From: Diphasiastrum complanatum
Lineage: Eukaryota; Streptophyta; Lycopodiopsida; Lycopodiales; Lycopodiaceae
Reading direction: 5' to 3'
NCBI GenBank assembly: GCA_029204225.1
Contig: MU832095.1
Location: 23,535-87,534, forward strand
Length of the DNA: 64,000 nt
The translations under genes were made by a program, and so were the position numbers. Below the pieces are notes generated by a model. That model searched no databases, had not been told where the DNA came from, and saw only the letters and a list, made by a program, of their open reading frames with translations. Shown here piece by piece: positions 1 to 12,146 of this stretch; the first letter of the stretch is position 1; every line of letters begins with the position of its first letter.

Positions 1-1205
1 GCATGTTGTTAACAAGCCTACCACACTGCCACCTTCACATGATGTCAACACCGTATTGACCCTCTCCCTAGTTCTTACCCTCCTTGTGCTCCCTATCGGA
101 TGTCTAAATCTGAATGTGATGAAGTCCAACATCAAATTCATGACCTTTTATGTCAAGACCTAATTGATCCGCATACCTATTTTACTTGTTTAGAAAGAAT
201 GATTCCAAATATCTTTGTATTGATTATTGTAATCTACTACTCATCATGATCAGTGCTCTATTCCTCATATGCTTATATAACCTTTTTGAAGAACTTAGTA
301 AAGCTAAAAAATTTCTCCAAAATTGTTCTCCATTCTACTTACCATCAGATGTGTATGCATCCTCCAAATATATATAAGTCTCATTTGACCGTTGTTTTTC
401 ATCTCCTTGTTGATCACCAACTCTATGCCAAATGGTCCAAATGCTCATTTTTTGTTCTTGAAATTGAGTCTCTAGAATTTCTCATATCCGATGGCCATGT
501 TTTTCTTGATCCTAGTAAGCTTAAAGTTATTCTCACTTGGCCCACTCCAACTGATGTTCACCAAGTTCATATGTTTCTGGCTCTCCACCTCCCCAACCTC
601 ATTCCTCATTTTGCTATTGTTTCAACCCCTCTCCATGACTTACTCAAAAAAGATAGAACTTCCTTTTTGAAGTCCTACAAGTCAAACCACTTTTGAGTCT
701 TTGAAAAAATTGCTTACTTATGCCCCTGTTATTGGTCTTCTTGCTTTTGATAAGTGCACTATGGAGACTGATGTAACTTCTGTTGGTTTGGGTGGCCTTT
801 TATGCTAGACTAGTGTTGTCATTGCCTATGAGTCTCACCGTCTTCATTATTATGAGCAGCGCTATTCCACACATGAAAAAGAGCTCCAAAATCTCAATTT
901 TTTCGTTTATCATGGTTCCTTTTGATATATCTACTAATGATCGATCCTTACACTATCTATGTGTACACCCAGAAAGATCTTACTGACAGACAGTATCGTT
1001 GGCTATAGTTTTTGCACTCCTTTCATTTTGATACGACCATTCTAATGTTACTGTTGATGCCTTGTCTCGCCATCTAACTCTCATCTTTAATCATGTCCCT
1101 ACAACTTTAATCTACTTTGATCAAGTACCTACTGCCTATCTTACATGTCCCGACTTTCGTGATGTTTACGCTTCCCTTCCTCCCACCATCGTTAGGTTTC
1201 TAGCC
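1..1205 (+). pseudogene. Ty3/gypsy reverse transcriptase-RNase H remnant
   Basis: Decayed pol of a Ty3/gypsy retrotransposon, entering from the left edge. Around 91-150 the plus strand reads PYRMSKSECDEVQHQIHDLL, the segment just before the RT palm in this family. At 430-650 the thumb and connection follow, with CSFFVLEIESLEFLISDG and PTPTDVHQVHMF, then the linker with PHFAIVSTPLHDLLKKD. RNase H is visible near 850-890 (YYEQRYSTHEKEL). Frames change several times and stops interrupt, and the palm with its YVDD-type motif is missing, so the copy is dead. No LTR is seen. It is more diverged than the chromovirus copies further right and probably belongs to another lineage. Confidence 0.8.
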
Positions 1206-1355
1206 CTATAATTCTTAATATGTACTCTCAAACAATAATGACAATTCCCCAAGTCTTTCATGTTGAACTCTTGCTTCAAATCCCTCTTACATTCATCTAA
1301 CACATTCCTGCATTTCTAAATAATCACATCATCCCCATAATAGAGCTCTGAGAAT
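1205..1355 (-). pseudogene. Ty1/copia reverse transcriptase scrap
   Basis: On the minus strand this reads YYGDDVII followed by ECKRDLKQEFNMKDLGNCHY. That corresponds to the YVDD catalytic motif and the downstream MKDLG-LHYFLG region of copia RT. One in-frame stop lies just after the DD motif. It starts exactly where the plus-strand gypsy remnant stops recognisably, so one element probably inserted into the other or a deletion joined them. Confidence 0.7.
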
Positions 1356-1359
1356 CTTC

Positions 1360-2950
1360 AATCAATGCTTCAAATGTATAATGATGGCTCATGCCTCATC
1401 CCAAAACAAAGAAATAGCACGACCGTCTCAAAGTTGTTCGACCTAGGCTCTCATGGCGGCCCCCACTATGTCTAATGGGGTCCTAAACAAACATCTACCT
1501 CAAGCTTTCCTAAACTTTGATTAGGACCCCAAAACAATGAATATATAATCAAAGTTCTTATCTCGGTCTTTGTAAGTTTACATTAAATCCAGTGCTTGCC
1601 AGAAACATATAATCCATTCAAAAAAGATACCAAATTTTCTATTCACCTACTAGGAAATTTTTTGTAGGTTCTCATAACCTACATGTTTGAGCACTTATAA
1701 GTTATGAGCCTATCAAATATTAAACTATAGGTTTTTATTTTCATATAATTTTTTTTTTTGGTTTAAGATTTTAAAATAGTTAGTTTGGCACTAGGCTTTA
1801 ATACATTCTTTGAGTGGCCCATAATAAACTTTCAACAAAGTGCATGCCATTTTACTTCTTTTTAAATACAAAATTCATACAAGTGATTTTTAATCATTAT
1901 TAAATTCTAATATATATCAAAATGTACAAATTTAACACTTTGATATTGAGTATTGCATAACCCTAATTTCTTGTGTTTTCTAGAAGTTGATTTTTTTAAA
2001 AACTTGTCTTCTAAATCCTGCATCTCAATTTGCTTGTCGGCAGTCAACTTCCTATAAGTTTTTTACAAAGTTGATTTTTGGAGAAAGATGTCAATTCCAT
2101 TCCTATACTTGTCGGCTTTCCCAAACAGTGACCCAAAGTTTGAATCAATTGAAATCCTAATTAAAAAGGATAGATTTATTATAAGGTTTTGCATAAAAAG
2201 TTGAACCTTCTTGAAAGAAATTATTTTGAGCCTTCTCCATATGGAATCGTAGGCTTTTGGCCCATGAGTTGTTAAAAAGCCTATAAAAAAAATTTAATAG
2301 GTTTTGTGTTAGGTTGAAAAAAAAAATTTCACGAGTCCCTACCATTTTTTGAAACTTGGCAAGTGCGTTGACCGGCAATGGACGATTGGTCCATTTTATT
2401 TAAGGTTTTGTTTTGAAAGGCAGGTATGAGACTTTTCCTGTTAAAAGGTTGAAGGGTAATTTTTTTTTTCAAGCAATCACCTTTCAACTGGAAAGGTCAA
2501 AATTGAAATGCATTTTATTGAAATTAATATTGGCAATGAAGGGTTGGAAAAGCTTCAAAATGCAAGTCAACATGCTAGGGGCAACTCAACATGCTAGAGG
2601 ACATTGCCTGGCTCAAAAAATGAGTTTTAGTTGTGACTACCTGGCAGTGGGTCCCTGCCATGTCCTCTGCGACATTAGTGGCAATTGCATGTTAAAGAGT
2701 GGGAGGCCCATTTTTTCTCCCTCATCGCTATTTCCATTGTTTCAACATCCAGCCATGGCTGATCAAACAACGATGGATGAACCACAATTGCAATGGAAGA
2801 GGTGTGTAAAAATTGACGAGCAATTGCGAGCAATATGCCAGAGTTTGCAGTCTTGAAGAGTCTTTAGGCCGAGATTTCATGGCATGATTAAATTGTCCAA
2901 TTTGTGAATTTCTCAATAGTATGACTATGGACGGCATAGTGGTCCGCAGC
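1360..2950. other. No recognisable gene
   Basis: AT-rich sequence with homopolymer runs and no open frame resembling a known family. A short frame starts at an ATG at 2755, reads to about 2856 and is not recognised. It may be part of the host ORF interrupted by the chromovirus copy at 2959. Confidence 0.5.
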
Positions 2951-2958
2951 ACCATAGA

Positions 2959-3292
2959 TGTTACGAGCATGTAACCAGTGCCGAACCCTAGAGAACACAG
3001 GAGGTCAAATACCATAGTCAGGGACGTGTCCAACAAGGCAAGCCAGTGTGAGTAGTGTGCCCCCGGCACGGTCCATAGACATGGCGAGCCTACCACAGCC
3101 TAGGGACCCTGTCAGCAGGATAGGGCCCCACGTTGGGTCCCGACGTGCAGTCGGCCACGTCAGTGCCAAGTCGCCGACACTTGCTACCAGTTCTCACACT
3201 GGGCTAGGAGGGGATTGCTCCATATCAGGGAGTAGGCAAGGTTGAGAGGATCAGTTAGTGTTTGCCCTACTGTGGTGTTGAGACACCTAACA
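2959..3292 (+). repeat. 5' LTR of chromovirus copy 1
   Basis: Starts TGTTACGAGCATG and ends CACCTAACA, immediately before the tRNA-Met primer site. It is about 25 bp shorter than its 3' partner because of two small deletions, one near 3030 and one near 3180. The target duplication ATAGA precedes it. Confidence 0.92.
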
Positions 3293-4247
3293 CTGGTATC
3301 AGAGCCATCTCCATCTTTGGGAGCTTAGTTTCAGCAAGAGAGAAATCTATCAGAGTGTATAGAACATCTTCCAACTTTCAGGAATTGGTAGAACAGAGCC
3401 AGCGCTGTAGGGACAGCCTCCTACTGAGTAAATCTCAATGAAATTCTCACTTGTTCTGAGTTAGAATTTCTTGTATAGACTCAGCGCTGCAGGACCAATG
3501 ATTTACCTCTGTTTTTTGAGTGTAAACTATTAATTTCTGAGCGGATTTAGGGTAGAAGTTTGCAAGCAGGTCCAGCGCTGGAGGTGCTGCTACAAAATCT
3601 GATTTATAAAGGGATTTTGGGCCTCAAAATCAAGTGAATTTGAGCAGTCAGACCCCTGTCCAGCCAGCGAGGGTTTTCCCTACAACAACCAGATTTTTGT
3701 TTGCAAATTCTAGCCTTTAACTCAAATTTTTCAGATCAGAAGCAGCAATCAGATTGAGGTCAGACCAGCGAGTTATTGTCTCCTTGAAATTCCGGATTTT
3801 TAGATCGATCTGGTGGCTTCAAACCTGAGTTTTTGCCGCAGCAGACCAGTATCTTTCACAGCGAGGGTAGCTGGTGATCCAAATCTGATTTTTCTTGTAA
3901 ATTCGGACCTTCAACTCTGGTTTTTTGGGGACGAGGGTGGAGGATCAGTAAATGGGAAATTTGGTGCACTTTTCCAGCTTGCAAATCTGATTTTTGGAGG
4001 CAGCGGATCCAAACTCCATCAGAGAGGGTTCTCCAAGAATCATCTACACAATTTCCAGATTACCTTCACCTGATTGCATGCAATTTGAGAAGACAGATTG
4101 GACAGCTGCGGAAGAACTGAGGGGGTTTCTTGCTTTTCTCTCTGGAAGTACAGTTCTAAGTATTCTGCTTCCGTTTTTTCCAGTTTAGTCAATCATTTTC
4201 TTTATTTTCAGTCAGAAGTTAAGGTACATCTCTTTCAGTTCCGAAAA

Positions 4248-7200
4248 TGACCACTCCCTAGGGACCTGATCAACCCCCGAAGAGAGGCATCGACGAACTT
4301 GAAACAGAAGCTTGACTTTTAGTAAGGGGAAAGAACCCATGGAAGTGGAGGATGAATTTGCCAAGGAACTCGACGAATTGGTTACCAAGGAGCAGTATCT
4401 CCACTTGGTAACAGAGGTGGATGAATTGAAACTGGCTTTTGCCAATTTCAAATCCAGTATGGACAACTCGTTCGCCAAGCTCAAAAGTTTAATTTTGAAC
4501 TCCGCGAAAGGAAGCCTCCCATCCACTTCTCAGTCATCCCCTTCTCCACTTCCATCAGTTTCGGGTGAGCCTATTCGGTCTCATCCCAGTGTCTTTAAAG
4601 ACTTAATGCCTCCTACCTTTATTGGGGAAGAGAAGGATAGAAATGCAGATATTCAACAAACCTTCCTCAACAAATGGAAAAACATACATGCTCTTAAACA
4701 GACCCCTGACCATTTGCAAGCTATTGAGGCCAGTCTTTCCCTAGGGCCCATGGCCTATAAGTGGTGGTTAAACCTCCAGGAGACTGGGCAGACTCCCCGG
4801 TCATGGAAAGCTTTTGAAGAGGCCTTCCTAAGAGAGTTTCTACAAGAAAATGAACTTGATAGAGCCTGGGAAGCCTAGGAAAAAACAGTAATGGACAAAT
4901 CCTTGATCCATTATATCTCGCAGTATCGAGAGGCAATTTTAAAGATAAAAAATATGGATGACTATCAGAAAGTCTGAGGATTTGTCCGTGGCCTTAAAGA
5001 TGACTATGTACATAGTTTCCTTAGCTAAGGGTGAAGACAAGAAAATTTGGGAAACTATGGTAAGTAATTTAAATCTTGGTATTCAGGGGTATCGAGATGA
5101 AGTAAACTTTCAGATAATGCACCTGGATCGCACAGATATTGTTCTCGGGAGAGATTGGCTCTACAGCTTAGGACCTTCCCTCCACAGAAATTATCAGGAG
5201 AACACCCTCAACTTTCAGCATAAAGGCCGAGAAATCCAGTTGCATGGGGAGCATGATGTCCCCAACAGCCCTATGGTTTGCAGTTCAGAGCTCTGTCAAT
5301 TAATCAGAGATAACGACCATCAGGTATTCCTATGTGACTTTCAATTTATTCTAGAAGTTTCTATTTCTAGTTCTTTACAGCAAAAAGTAAGTAAATTAAA
5401 AACTTTATTGTCTAAATTTAAAGATGTTTTTCCTGAAGATTTACCGCATGGTTTACCACCTAGCAAAGATGTAGATCATGTAATAAACCTAGTACCAGGT
5501 ACAACACCTGTTTCTAAACCTCCGTATCGCGTCAGCCGAACAGAGGATGAAGAAATAACTAGGCAGTTAACAGATTATCTTGGGAAAGGCCAAATTTAGA
5601 CCAGTAGTTCACCATGGGCCTCACCAGTCCTTTTGGTGAAAAAGGAGGGGTCTATGCGTCTTTGCGTAGATTACAGAGCCCTCAATAAAGTCATAATTAA
5701 GAATAAGTACCCAATGCCTCGGGCAGACGAGTTGTTTGATCAACTCGACGGGGCTAAGTTTTTCAGTATAATTGACCTTAGGTCGGGATATCATCAAGTC
5801 CGTATAAAGTCGGAAGATGTCCCGAAAGCAGCTTTTAGGACTCGTCATGGTCATTATGAGTTTAAGGTGATGCCATTTGGGCTCACAAATGCTCCAGCTA
5901 CCTTTATAACTTTGATGAACAATGTCCTCAGACCATACTTGGATAAGTTTGTAGTCGTATTTTTAGATGACATCCTCGTTTACAGTAAGACGAGGAAGGA
6001 GCATCTTAAACACCTCAGAAAGGTGTTTCAAGTGCTTAGAAAGCATAAGCTTTATGCTAAGAAACCTAAGCGTGAATTCTTTGTTGAAGAAGTAGCTTAT
6101 TTGGATCACATTATCTCGGTAGATGGGATTAAGATGGACCCTAATAAGGTTAAAGCCATACTCAGTTGGCTAAAACCTCAAAATATTTTAGAATTATAGA
6201 TCTTTCTAGGTTTGGCAGGACATTACAAACGATTTGTCAAGGAATATGCTCAAATAGCAATTCCCATGACAAATCTTCTTAAGGGGAAGGGAAAGGAGTT
6301 CATTTGGGAGTCCGCACAGCAGGAGAGCTTTGATGCTCTCAAAACAGCCTTAGCTACAGCACCAATACTAAAAGTCGTCGACCCCAATCAGCCATTTGTG
6401 ATCGAAACAGATGCTAGCGACTTAGCAATTGGTGCTGTACTAACTCAGAATGGACGACCAATTGCGTGTATACGTCAGATGACGTTGAGGATTCTGAGCC
6501 TGTATTACCCAAGCAAACCGCAGTGGTGGAGGGTCAGTTGACTCAAGGATTCAAATGGAAACAATATTCCATTCAGGATGAGTACTTGCTCTATAGAGAT
6601 AGAGTATGTGTCCCCAATTCAAAGGATTATAGGCAGCAGGTCCTATATGAGTGTCATGACAGTCCTAGTGCAGGGTACCCAGGCATTCAAAAGACCTATG
6701 AGCTTCTTCATAGGCAATTTTTCTGGCCCAGTATGAAAATGGACATCCAGCAATATGTAACCAATTGCCAGAAATGTCAGGTAAATAAAGCAGAGGTTTA
6801 AAGGCAAGAGGGTTGTTTTTCTTAGATATACCAGCTGGTAAATGGGAGAGTATCTCCATGGATTTTATAGTAGGCCTGCCTAAAACCCAAAAGGGTAATC
6901 ACGCTATATGGGTCACAGTTGACCGTCTAACCAAAATGGCTCACTTTAGTCCGACCAAAACAACCGTTAGAGCTCTAGAGTTAGCGAGGTTGTTTGTAGA
7001 TGGGCTATTTAAATTGTACGGTCTACCTTCCGGCATAGTCAGCGACCAAGACAGTAAGTTTAATGGAAATTTTTGGAGGGCAGTATTCCATCATCTCCAT
7101 ACTGAACTTAACATGAGTACTAGCGACCATCCACAGACCGGGGACGGTCAAACAGAAAGAGTAAATCAGGTGCTGGAGGATATGCTTCGTGCATACGTCA

Positions 7201-7919
7201 GCAAAAAGCAGACTAATTGGGAGGAGTATCTCTCAATACTAGAGTTTGCTTATAACAGTACCAAACATTCAGCTACGGGATACAGCCCATTTATGCAGAT
7301 GTATGGTTTTCAGCCACGCTCACCCACAGCTGTAGGGTTTAAACAAGAGAAAGTTAAAGCAGCCAGAAACTTTTTAAAAGACCTAAACCAGATGATAGAA
7401 CATGCTAAGCGTAGCATTAGGCAATCCCAGGATCGAGCCAGGCATCATGCAGATCCACACAGACGGGATGTGCAGTTCTCCGCTGGTGAGAAAGTCTACT
7501 TGAGAGTACCAGTTGACTCTAAAACCGTTAAATCAGGAGTGTGTGCTAAGTTGTCTCCTAGGTATTGTGGTCCTTTTACCATCAGTAGGAGACTAGGCGA
7601 GGTCACCTATGAACTAGAACTCCCACACATCAGTAAGGTTTTTTCAGTTTTTCATGTAAGTCAGTTACGAAAAGCCTTAGCCAGATCAGAAAATCTGGTT
7701 GGGGACAGTGTTCTAGTTCTCCCATTGGATTCTCAGCAACCTCCACATGAACCAGAGGAGATTCTTGATAGTAGAGAGACTCAGACTCGTCATACTCTAT
7801 ACCGGAAATATCTGGTCAAGTGGAATGATCAGCCTGTTGAGAATGCCACTTGGGAAAGAGGCAACGTCCTTCGCAAGATTTTTCCAAACTTTGTCTTAGA
7901 GGACCAAGACGGTTCTTAA
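4248..7919 (+). pseudogene. Broken gag-pol polyprotein of chromovirus copy 1
   Basis: Aligns along its length with the intact polyprotein at 16829-21607. The start ATG at 4248 is followed four codons later by TAG where copy 2 has CAG. A Trp codon became TAG near 4876. About 0.6 kb of late gag, zinc knuckle and protease is missing at roughly 4990-5005. A Gln codon became TAG at 5597 and another near 6197. About 0.5 kb of RNase H and linker is missing near 6470. Frame is lost again near 6795-6820 at the start of the integrase core. RT motifs survive ([12 protein letters not shown]), as do the integrase core and the C-terminal chromodomain ([20 protein letters not shown]). It cannot encode a working polyprotein. 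Confidence 0.93.
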
Positions 7920-7930
7920 GGGGGAGGGAG

Positions 7931-8289
7931 TGTTACGAGCACGTAACCAGTGCCGACCCTAGAGAACACAGGAGGTCAGATACCACAGTCAGGGACGTGT
8001 CCAACACGTACACGTCCAACAGGGCAAGACAGTGTGAGTAGTGTGCCCCGGCACGGTCCATAGACATGGCGGGCCTAATATAGCCTGGGGACCCTGTCAG
8101 CTGGATAGGGCCCCACGTCGGGTCTCGACGTGCAGTCGGCCACGTCAGTGCCACGTGGCCGACACTTGGCAGAATGCATGCTACCAGTTCTCACACTGGG
8201 CTAGGAGGGGCTTGCTCCATATCAGGGAGTAGGCAAGGTTGGGTGGATCAGTTAGTGTTTGCCCTACTGTGGTGTTGAGACACCTAATA
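7931..8289 (+). repeat. 3' LTR of chromovirus copy 1
   Basis: A 359-bp copy starting TGTTACGAGCACG and ending CACCTAATA, followed by the target duplication ATAGA. The terminal CA has mutated to TA. Confidence 0.92.
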
Positions 8290-8480
8290 ATAGAGGACCA
8301 AAGTGTCACTATTAATCGGCAAACCTTTGCACAAGCTATGGGATTTCCAGCCGTTGCTCGCCTCCAGGGCCAGGAGGAGCCCAAAACTAGAGCTTCGTTT
8401 GTTTAAGGGCGATAACCTATTATTCTTCAGTACCAGGATACAAGTTCTTCCACCTCTAGGACTGTGAAAGATTTCCGCAG

Positions 8481-8790
8481 ATGGACAATCAAGCAGCTTC
8501 TGAAAAAAAGACGATACTCAATGTTTATGAAGAACTTTTGAAGCATCGTAGACATGTGGAAAGGTGCCACAATTAGGCTCAAGTAGCATATGAACAATCT
8601 GCCAGTGCTATGCAAAGAGCTAAAAGGCTGGCCCAAGTCAGCTTTGGACCACATATCACATTGATCCTACTTCACCTCGGGATTTTGACAGAAGACGAAA
8701 CCAAAGCTTACTTCTTCGAGGAAGATCATCATGATGATCCAACACAAAAATTGCAAGGCAAATCTTGGAAGAAAATTCAGCACCACTGTT
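8481..8790 (+). other. Unrecognised ORF fragment with one stop
   Basis: From the ATG at 8481 the frame reads MDNQAASEKKTILNVYEELL. It meets one TAG near 8575, then continues open to the stop at 8790. It is charged and helix-prone (KHRRHVERC before the stop, MQRAKRLAQVSF after). I do not recognise the family. It may be a gag-like or host-gene fragment, and the single stop suggests decay. It lies between the chromovirus copy and the minus-strand LINE. Confidence 0.3.
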
Positions 8791-8889
8791 AGACGAGCCA
8801 TTTAGGAGCTACTATGCTTAATCAGATGCTTTGGCATTAACAATGATTAATGTCAATGATGATGATGACCACTTGACAAAATCCTCATA

Positions 8890-10945
8890 GCCCCTCGCGT
8901 ACCATCAGAGCGACACACCGTGGGTCCTCATAAGCTATGAGAAAGCGTAGTGGTAGGCATCCCTCGGAACAAGCGATAATATCGCCCTCTGATCTCATAA
9001 TATACAGGGCGCCTAAAGATAAAGTGCTCCTCAGACTCCACCTCACCTAGAGAACATAACTGGAAAATCTGCTCTTCTTTGGGAATACCATGGAACCTCC
9101 CAGTCTCAATAGCTAGCTGATGAGAGGACACCCTGAGCTGCCCCAATGTAAATCTGAGGCAATGTGACAATCCTAAGTCCAAGTAGCGTGGCATGACTGG
9201 GGTCCCCGACGCATCTAGCTCCAAGAAATGAGTCTGGTAGAAAGCTGGCTTAACCCCTAAATGGTTACGCCAAGTCCGCTCTAGATATGTGCGATAGAGG
9301 AAGCGTCTGATATACTGATGTATGCCTGAGGGGAGCTCTGTGATGGAGATGCCAAATGACGCAAGTAGGAGGTGAGAGGCCTGAGAGAACTATGATAACT
9401 TGTAGCCCTGATCGTGAAGATGTTGTGAAGAGGATAGTGCAACCTGTATGTATTGCCTGTCTATCTCTGGTAGCGCCTGTATCCTCTGTATATAGGTGAT
9501 GAGCTGAAGAACTGCCTCAATCTGTATAGGTGGAACTGCAAACTCGGCCAAGAGAATCTCATGTGGAACAGAAGGCTTTGCTCGAATCAACCGAGCTAGC
9601 ATGGTGGTCTGTAATCGTGAGAGACTGGCCCAGTGTGAAGAAGGGAGACCTGTACACCATGTCTCTGCCGCATATAAAGCCGTGGGAGTAACAATGGTAT
9701 CAAAGAGGCAACACTTACTGCGAGCTCCTGAATGGACTTCCAGAAGCAAAATCGCTCTAGTTGAACAAGGGAAGCATGTCCCTTCCCCAGTCGAGTGGTA
9801 GCGGCCTGTCTCATGCTAAAAGTAGGACCTAAGAAAAGGACCCCCAGGTATTTATAGGAAGGGACCACCTCTAGAACCTGTCCACCCAAAGTAAGCTCTT
9901 GTCGCTACATGGATGCTCTCGAAGTGTTGAAGACCATAACCTTGGTCTTCCCAATGTTCACCCCTAGGCCCCATCTGGTACAAAACTCATGCAAGCAATC
10001 CAACTGTCGTTGTAGACCCTCTTTGGTCGGTGAGACCAATACCACATCATCAGCATAAAGGAGGATAGCAATCAAGATGTCACCAAGCCTGCAGCCAGGA
10101 CCACCACCCTATGTAATGACTCTCTCCAGCTCATCAATATACAAGCCAAAGAGGACTGGTGAGAGGGAACAAAGCTTCACCCCAATAGTGCTCCAGATGT
10201 GATCAGATATGCCACTGCTATGTCGGAAACAGCCCAAGACCCGCTCATAAAGTGCCATCACAGCAAGAACAACGTCGGTGGAGAAGCCGAGGTCTCGAAG
10301 TCTCTGGATGAGCAATGAGCGAGGAACAGAATCAAAGGCTTTCCTGAAGTCCACAAAACAACAGTAAACCCTCTCTCTCCTGTGCTTAGCCTCCTCAATC
10401 AAGGCACGCAATGTGAAGATGTGATCAGCAGTAGAATAATGGGCTCGAAAACCAGCCTGACCCATGGCATGTAGTCTCCTAGTCTCCGCCTTTGAGCTCA
10501 CAACAGACTGTAATATAGTACCATATAGTTTCACCAGGACATGCCCAATCATTATGGTGCGGTAGTTACTCTGAATCATGGGGTCACCATTCTTATGGAT
10601 GGGGTGGATAATGTTAGTGCACCAGGAGGATGGGAAACCAGAAACAACTGCAGAGTTAAGATGGGTGGCAATAGTGGGGGCGAGTAAGTCAGAGGCATGG
10701 GAAAGGAGTTCAAATTCAAGGTCTTCGATGTCTCGATAGGTGAGTCGGTAGGGACCGTGTACAGGCTAGTAGCATAATCAGTCCAAATGCGGAGGTCCTT
10801 CAGGAGAGGTGGTGGAGAACGAGGAATGAACTCACGCCAAAAAGCGCCCGAAGAAGAGCTGAAAAGAAGGTCAATGAGGCATTTCCCTCTAGAATCATCA
10901 TGGGAATAGTGTAACCCCATGACCTTGAGGATCAGGCATGGCATT
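8890..10945 (-). mobile_element. Non-LTR retrotransposon (LINE) ORF2, degenerate
   Basis: LINE-type reverse transcriptase read on the minus strand across several frames. The upstream part (10944-10576) includes the conserved SSGAFWREFIP-like and SHPPGALTLS-like blocks. The RT core (10579-10109) has QAGFRAHYSTADHIF, CCFVDFRKAFDSVPR and LSPVLFGLYIDELE. The catalytic block AILLYADDVVLVSPTK is encoded at about 10030-10085. The thumb region VVPSYKYLGVLF is near 9860. A C-terminal zinc-finger-like segment near 9020-9080 keeps CSLGEVESEEHF. Frameshifts separate these parts and the 5' ORF is absent, so this is a dead, 5'-truncated copy. No clear A-rich tail is seen at the left end. Confidence 0.9.
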
Positions 10946-11141
10946 TTCGACCTTTAGTAATGATCTATGATTGTGTTTTTGTCAATGCACCAGCAGTGAA
11001 GTCGACTTGCTCAGTCTCTAAATTAATAGTTCTGTAATGTGTATTTCCTTCTCTGATCTATTGATGTTATTTGGTTTGATCAAACTATTGGGTTGAGCAT
11101 TGAACATTATACTGCAGAATGCATATGAATAGTTTGTTAAA

Positions 11142-11263
11142 TCGGTCCTTATATAATGCATCTTGGTTTCCAAGGGAGGCTGGAACTTGGGACCAAAGAA
11201 AGTTTGGATGCCAAGCTAACCAACTGAGCCAACCTCGTTGGGTGTCTCGGTCCTTATATAATG
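11142..11263 (-). mobile_element. Short tRNA-derived SINE-like insertion with target duplication
   Basis: A 17-bp direct repeat TCGGTCCTTATATAATG occurs at 11142-11158 and 11247-11263 and brackets an 88-bp insert. Read on the minus strand the insert contains GGTTGGCTCAGTTGGTTAGC, a strong polymerase III box A. About 35 bases later it has GGTCCCAAGTTCC, a degraded box B. That is the layout of a tRNA-derived SINE head. No poly-A or poly-T tail is obvious, so it may be a truncated SINE or a retroposed tRNA fragment. Confidence 0.65.
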
Positions 11264-12084
11264 ATGATGTTATGTTAATAAATGAATTGTGATAGTCTTG
11301 TTGTGATATTGAAGTCTTGATTATAATTCCATTGGAAACGGTGGTGGTTTCACTGTCGATTTACTAAGCCAAAGAGGCATTTGCCGAGTGTTAGGATACT
11401 GGCCAAGATTTCTTGCTTAGTGGGTAGAACGGGTTATTTTTCTGAGAACTGACTACGAGCAATTGCCTTGAAAGTCCCCAAAACACAAATGCTCATGTTG
11501 ATTCAATATTGACTAGTGAGTGAAACTAACTTGGATAAGCGAGGTGAAATGTAGTTGTAATAGAAATCATTGTTGCAGAATATAATAATTGAAAGAGTCT
11601 GTGTGTGTTGATGTTTAACAATCACAGTAGTTCATTCTGCTGACTCTCACAAAAACTTTGAGCAATCAAGATAGATGGGTGATAGGTCAAAAGTTGTAGT
11701 ATTTTCATAAAACAATTTGCATATGGGAGCACATAGAAAGTGGGAGAACTTATCAAGCAACAGTAGATGAGAACCAAGTTCAATCCCACATATTGGATAC
11801 TGATCTATCGACTTCTAGAGCTAAGCACCAAGAAAGAAATACTTGACTAGTACTTGTTTGATAATGTTTGCCCTATAGATATTATTCGATTTAAACATTT
11901 GAATACCTCTTTAAGGATGATACCCCTCTGAAAATGCCTCATAACTAGAAGACTAAGGTGAGTAAACACAGAAAAGAGTCTCAAATTTTTCTTAGGTTAC
12001 AAGGCAACGAACACATTGGATAAACCTAAAATATGCTACTTAAACAAGAAAATGGAGTAGTTGACTCAACTTATAAACACGTAC
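11264..12084. other. Intronic sequence, nothing recognised
   Basis: Low-complexity AT-rich sequence with no family-like frame on either strand. By position it belongs to the intron following the exon at 12085-12146 of the minus-strand Rubisco-activase-like gene. Confidence 0.5.
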
Positions 12085-12146
12085 CCTATTTTTTACAACT
12101 TGAGAGGCAGTCCTGTATCGTTCTCGAATGAGCTTTCCAGGCTCTC
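12085..12146 (-). CDS. Rubisco-activase-like AAA+ protein, internal exon (EPGKLIRERY)
   Basis: A 62-bp exon on the minus strand. The acceptor CTCGTGCAG precedes it and a GTACGT donor follows. It reads EPGKLIRERYRTASQVVKN and one more residue. In Rubisco-activase-like proteins this block directly follows the GELESERAG segment, which is encoded by the exon at 26787-26900. The phases agree: that exon ends with the first base of a Gly codon and this one begins with GA. The intron between them is about 14.6 kb and holds the copia element with its nested chromovirus and gypsy copy A. Later exons (expected motif MINDIDAG) were not found to the left and may be outside the window. Confidence 0.75.

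Larger units (their letters stand above)
2959..8289 (+). mobile_element. Degenerate Ty3/gypsy chromovirus (copy 1)
   Basis: An LTR retrotransposon of the same family as the intact element at 15576-21976. LTRs of 334 and 359 bp begin TGTTACGAGC and end in CTAACA or CTAATA. They are flanked by an exact 5-bp target duplication ATAGA (2954-2958 and 8290-8294). The primer-binding site TGGTATCAGAGCC at 3294-3306 matches initiator-Met tRNA. A purine tract AAGGGGGAGGGAG ends at 7930, just before the 3' LTR. The internal region has two large deletions and several stops. The two LTRs differ by two small indels and many substitutions, so this insertion is older than copy 2. Confidence 0.93.

Noticed and set aside
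11165-11246. A tRNA gene, suggested by GGTTGGCTCAGTTGGTTAGC
   Set aside because: The rest does not fold into a cloverleaf and the stretch is bracketed by a target duplication, so a retroposed fragment fits better.
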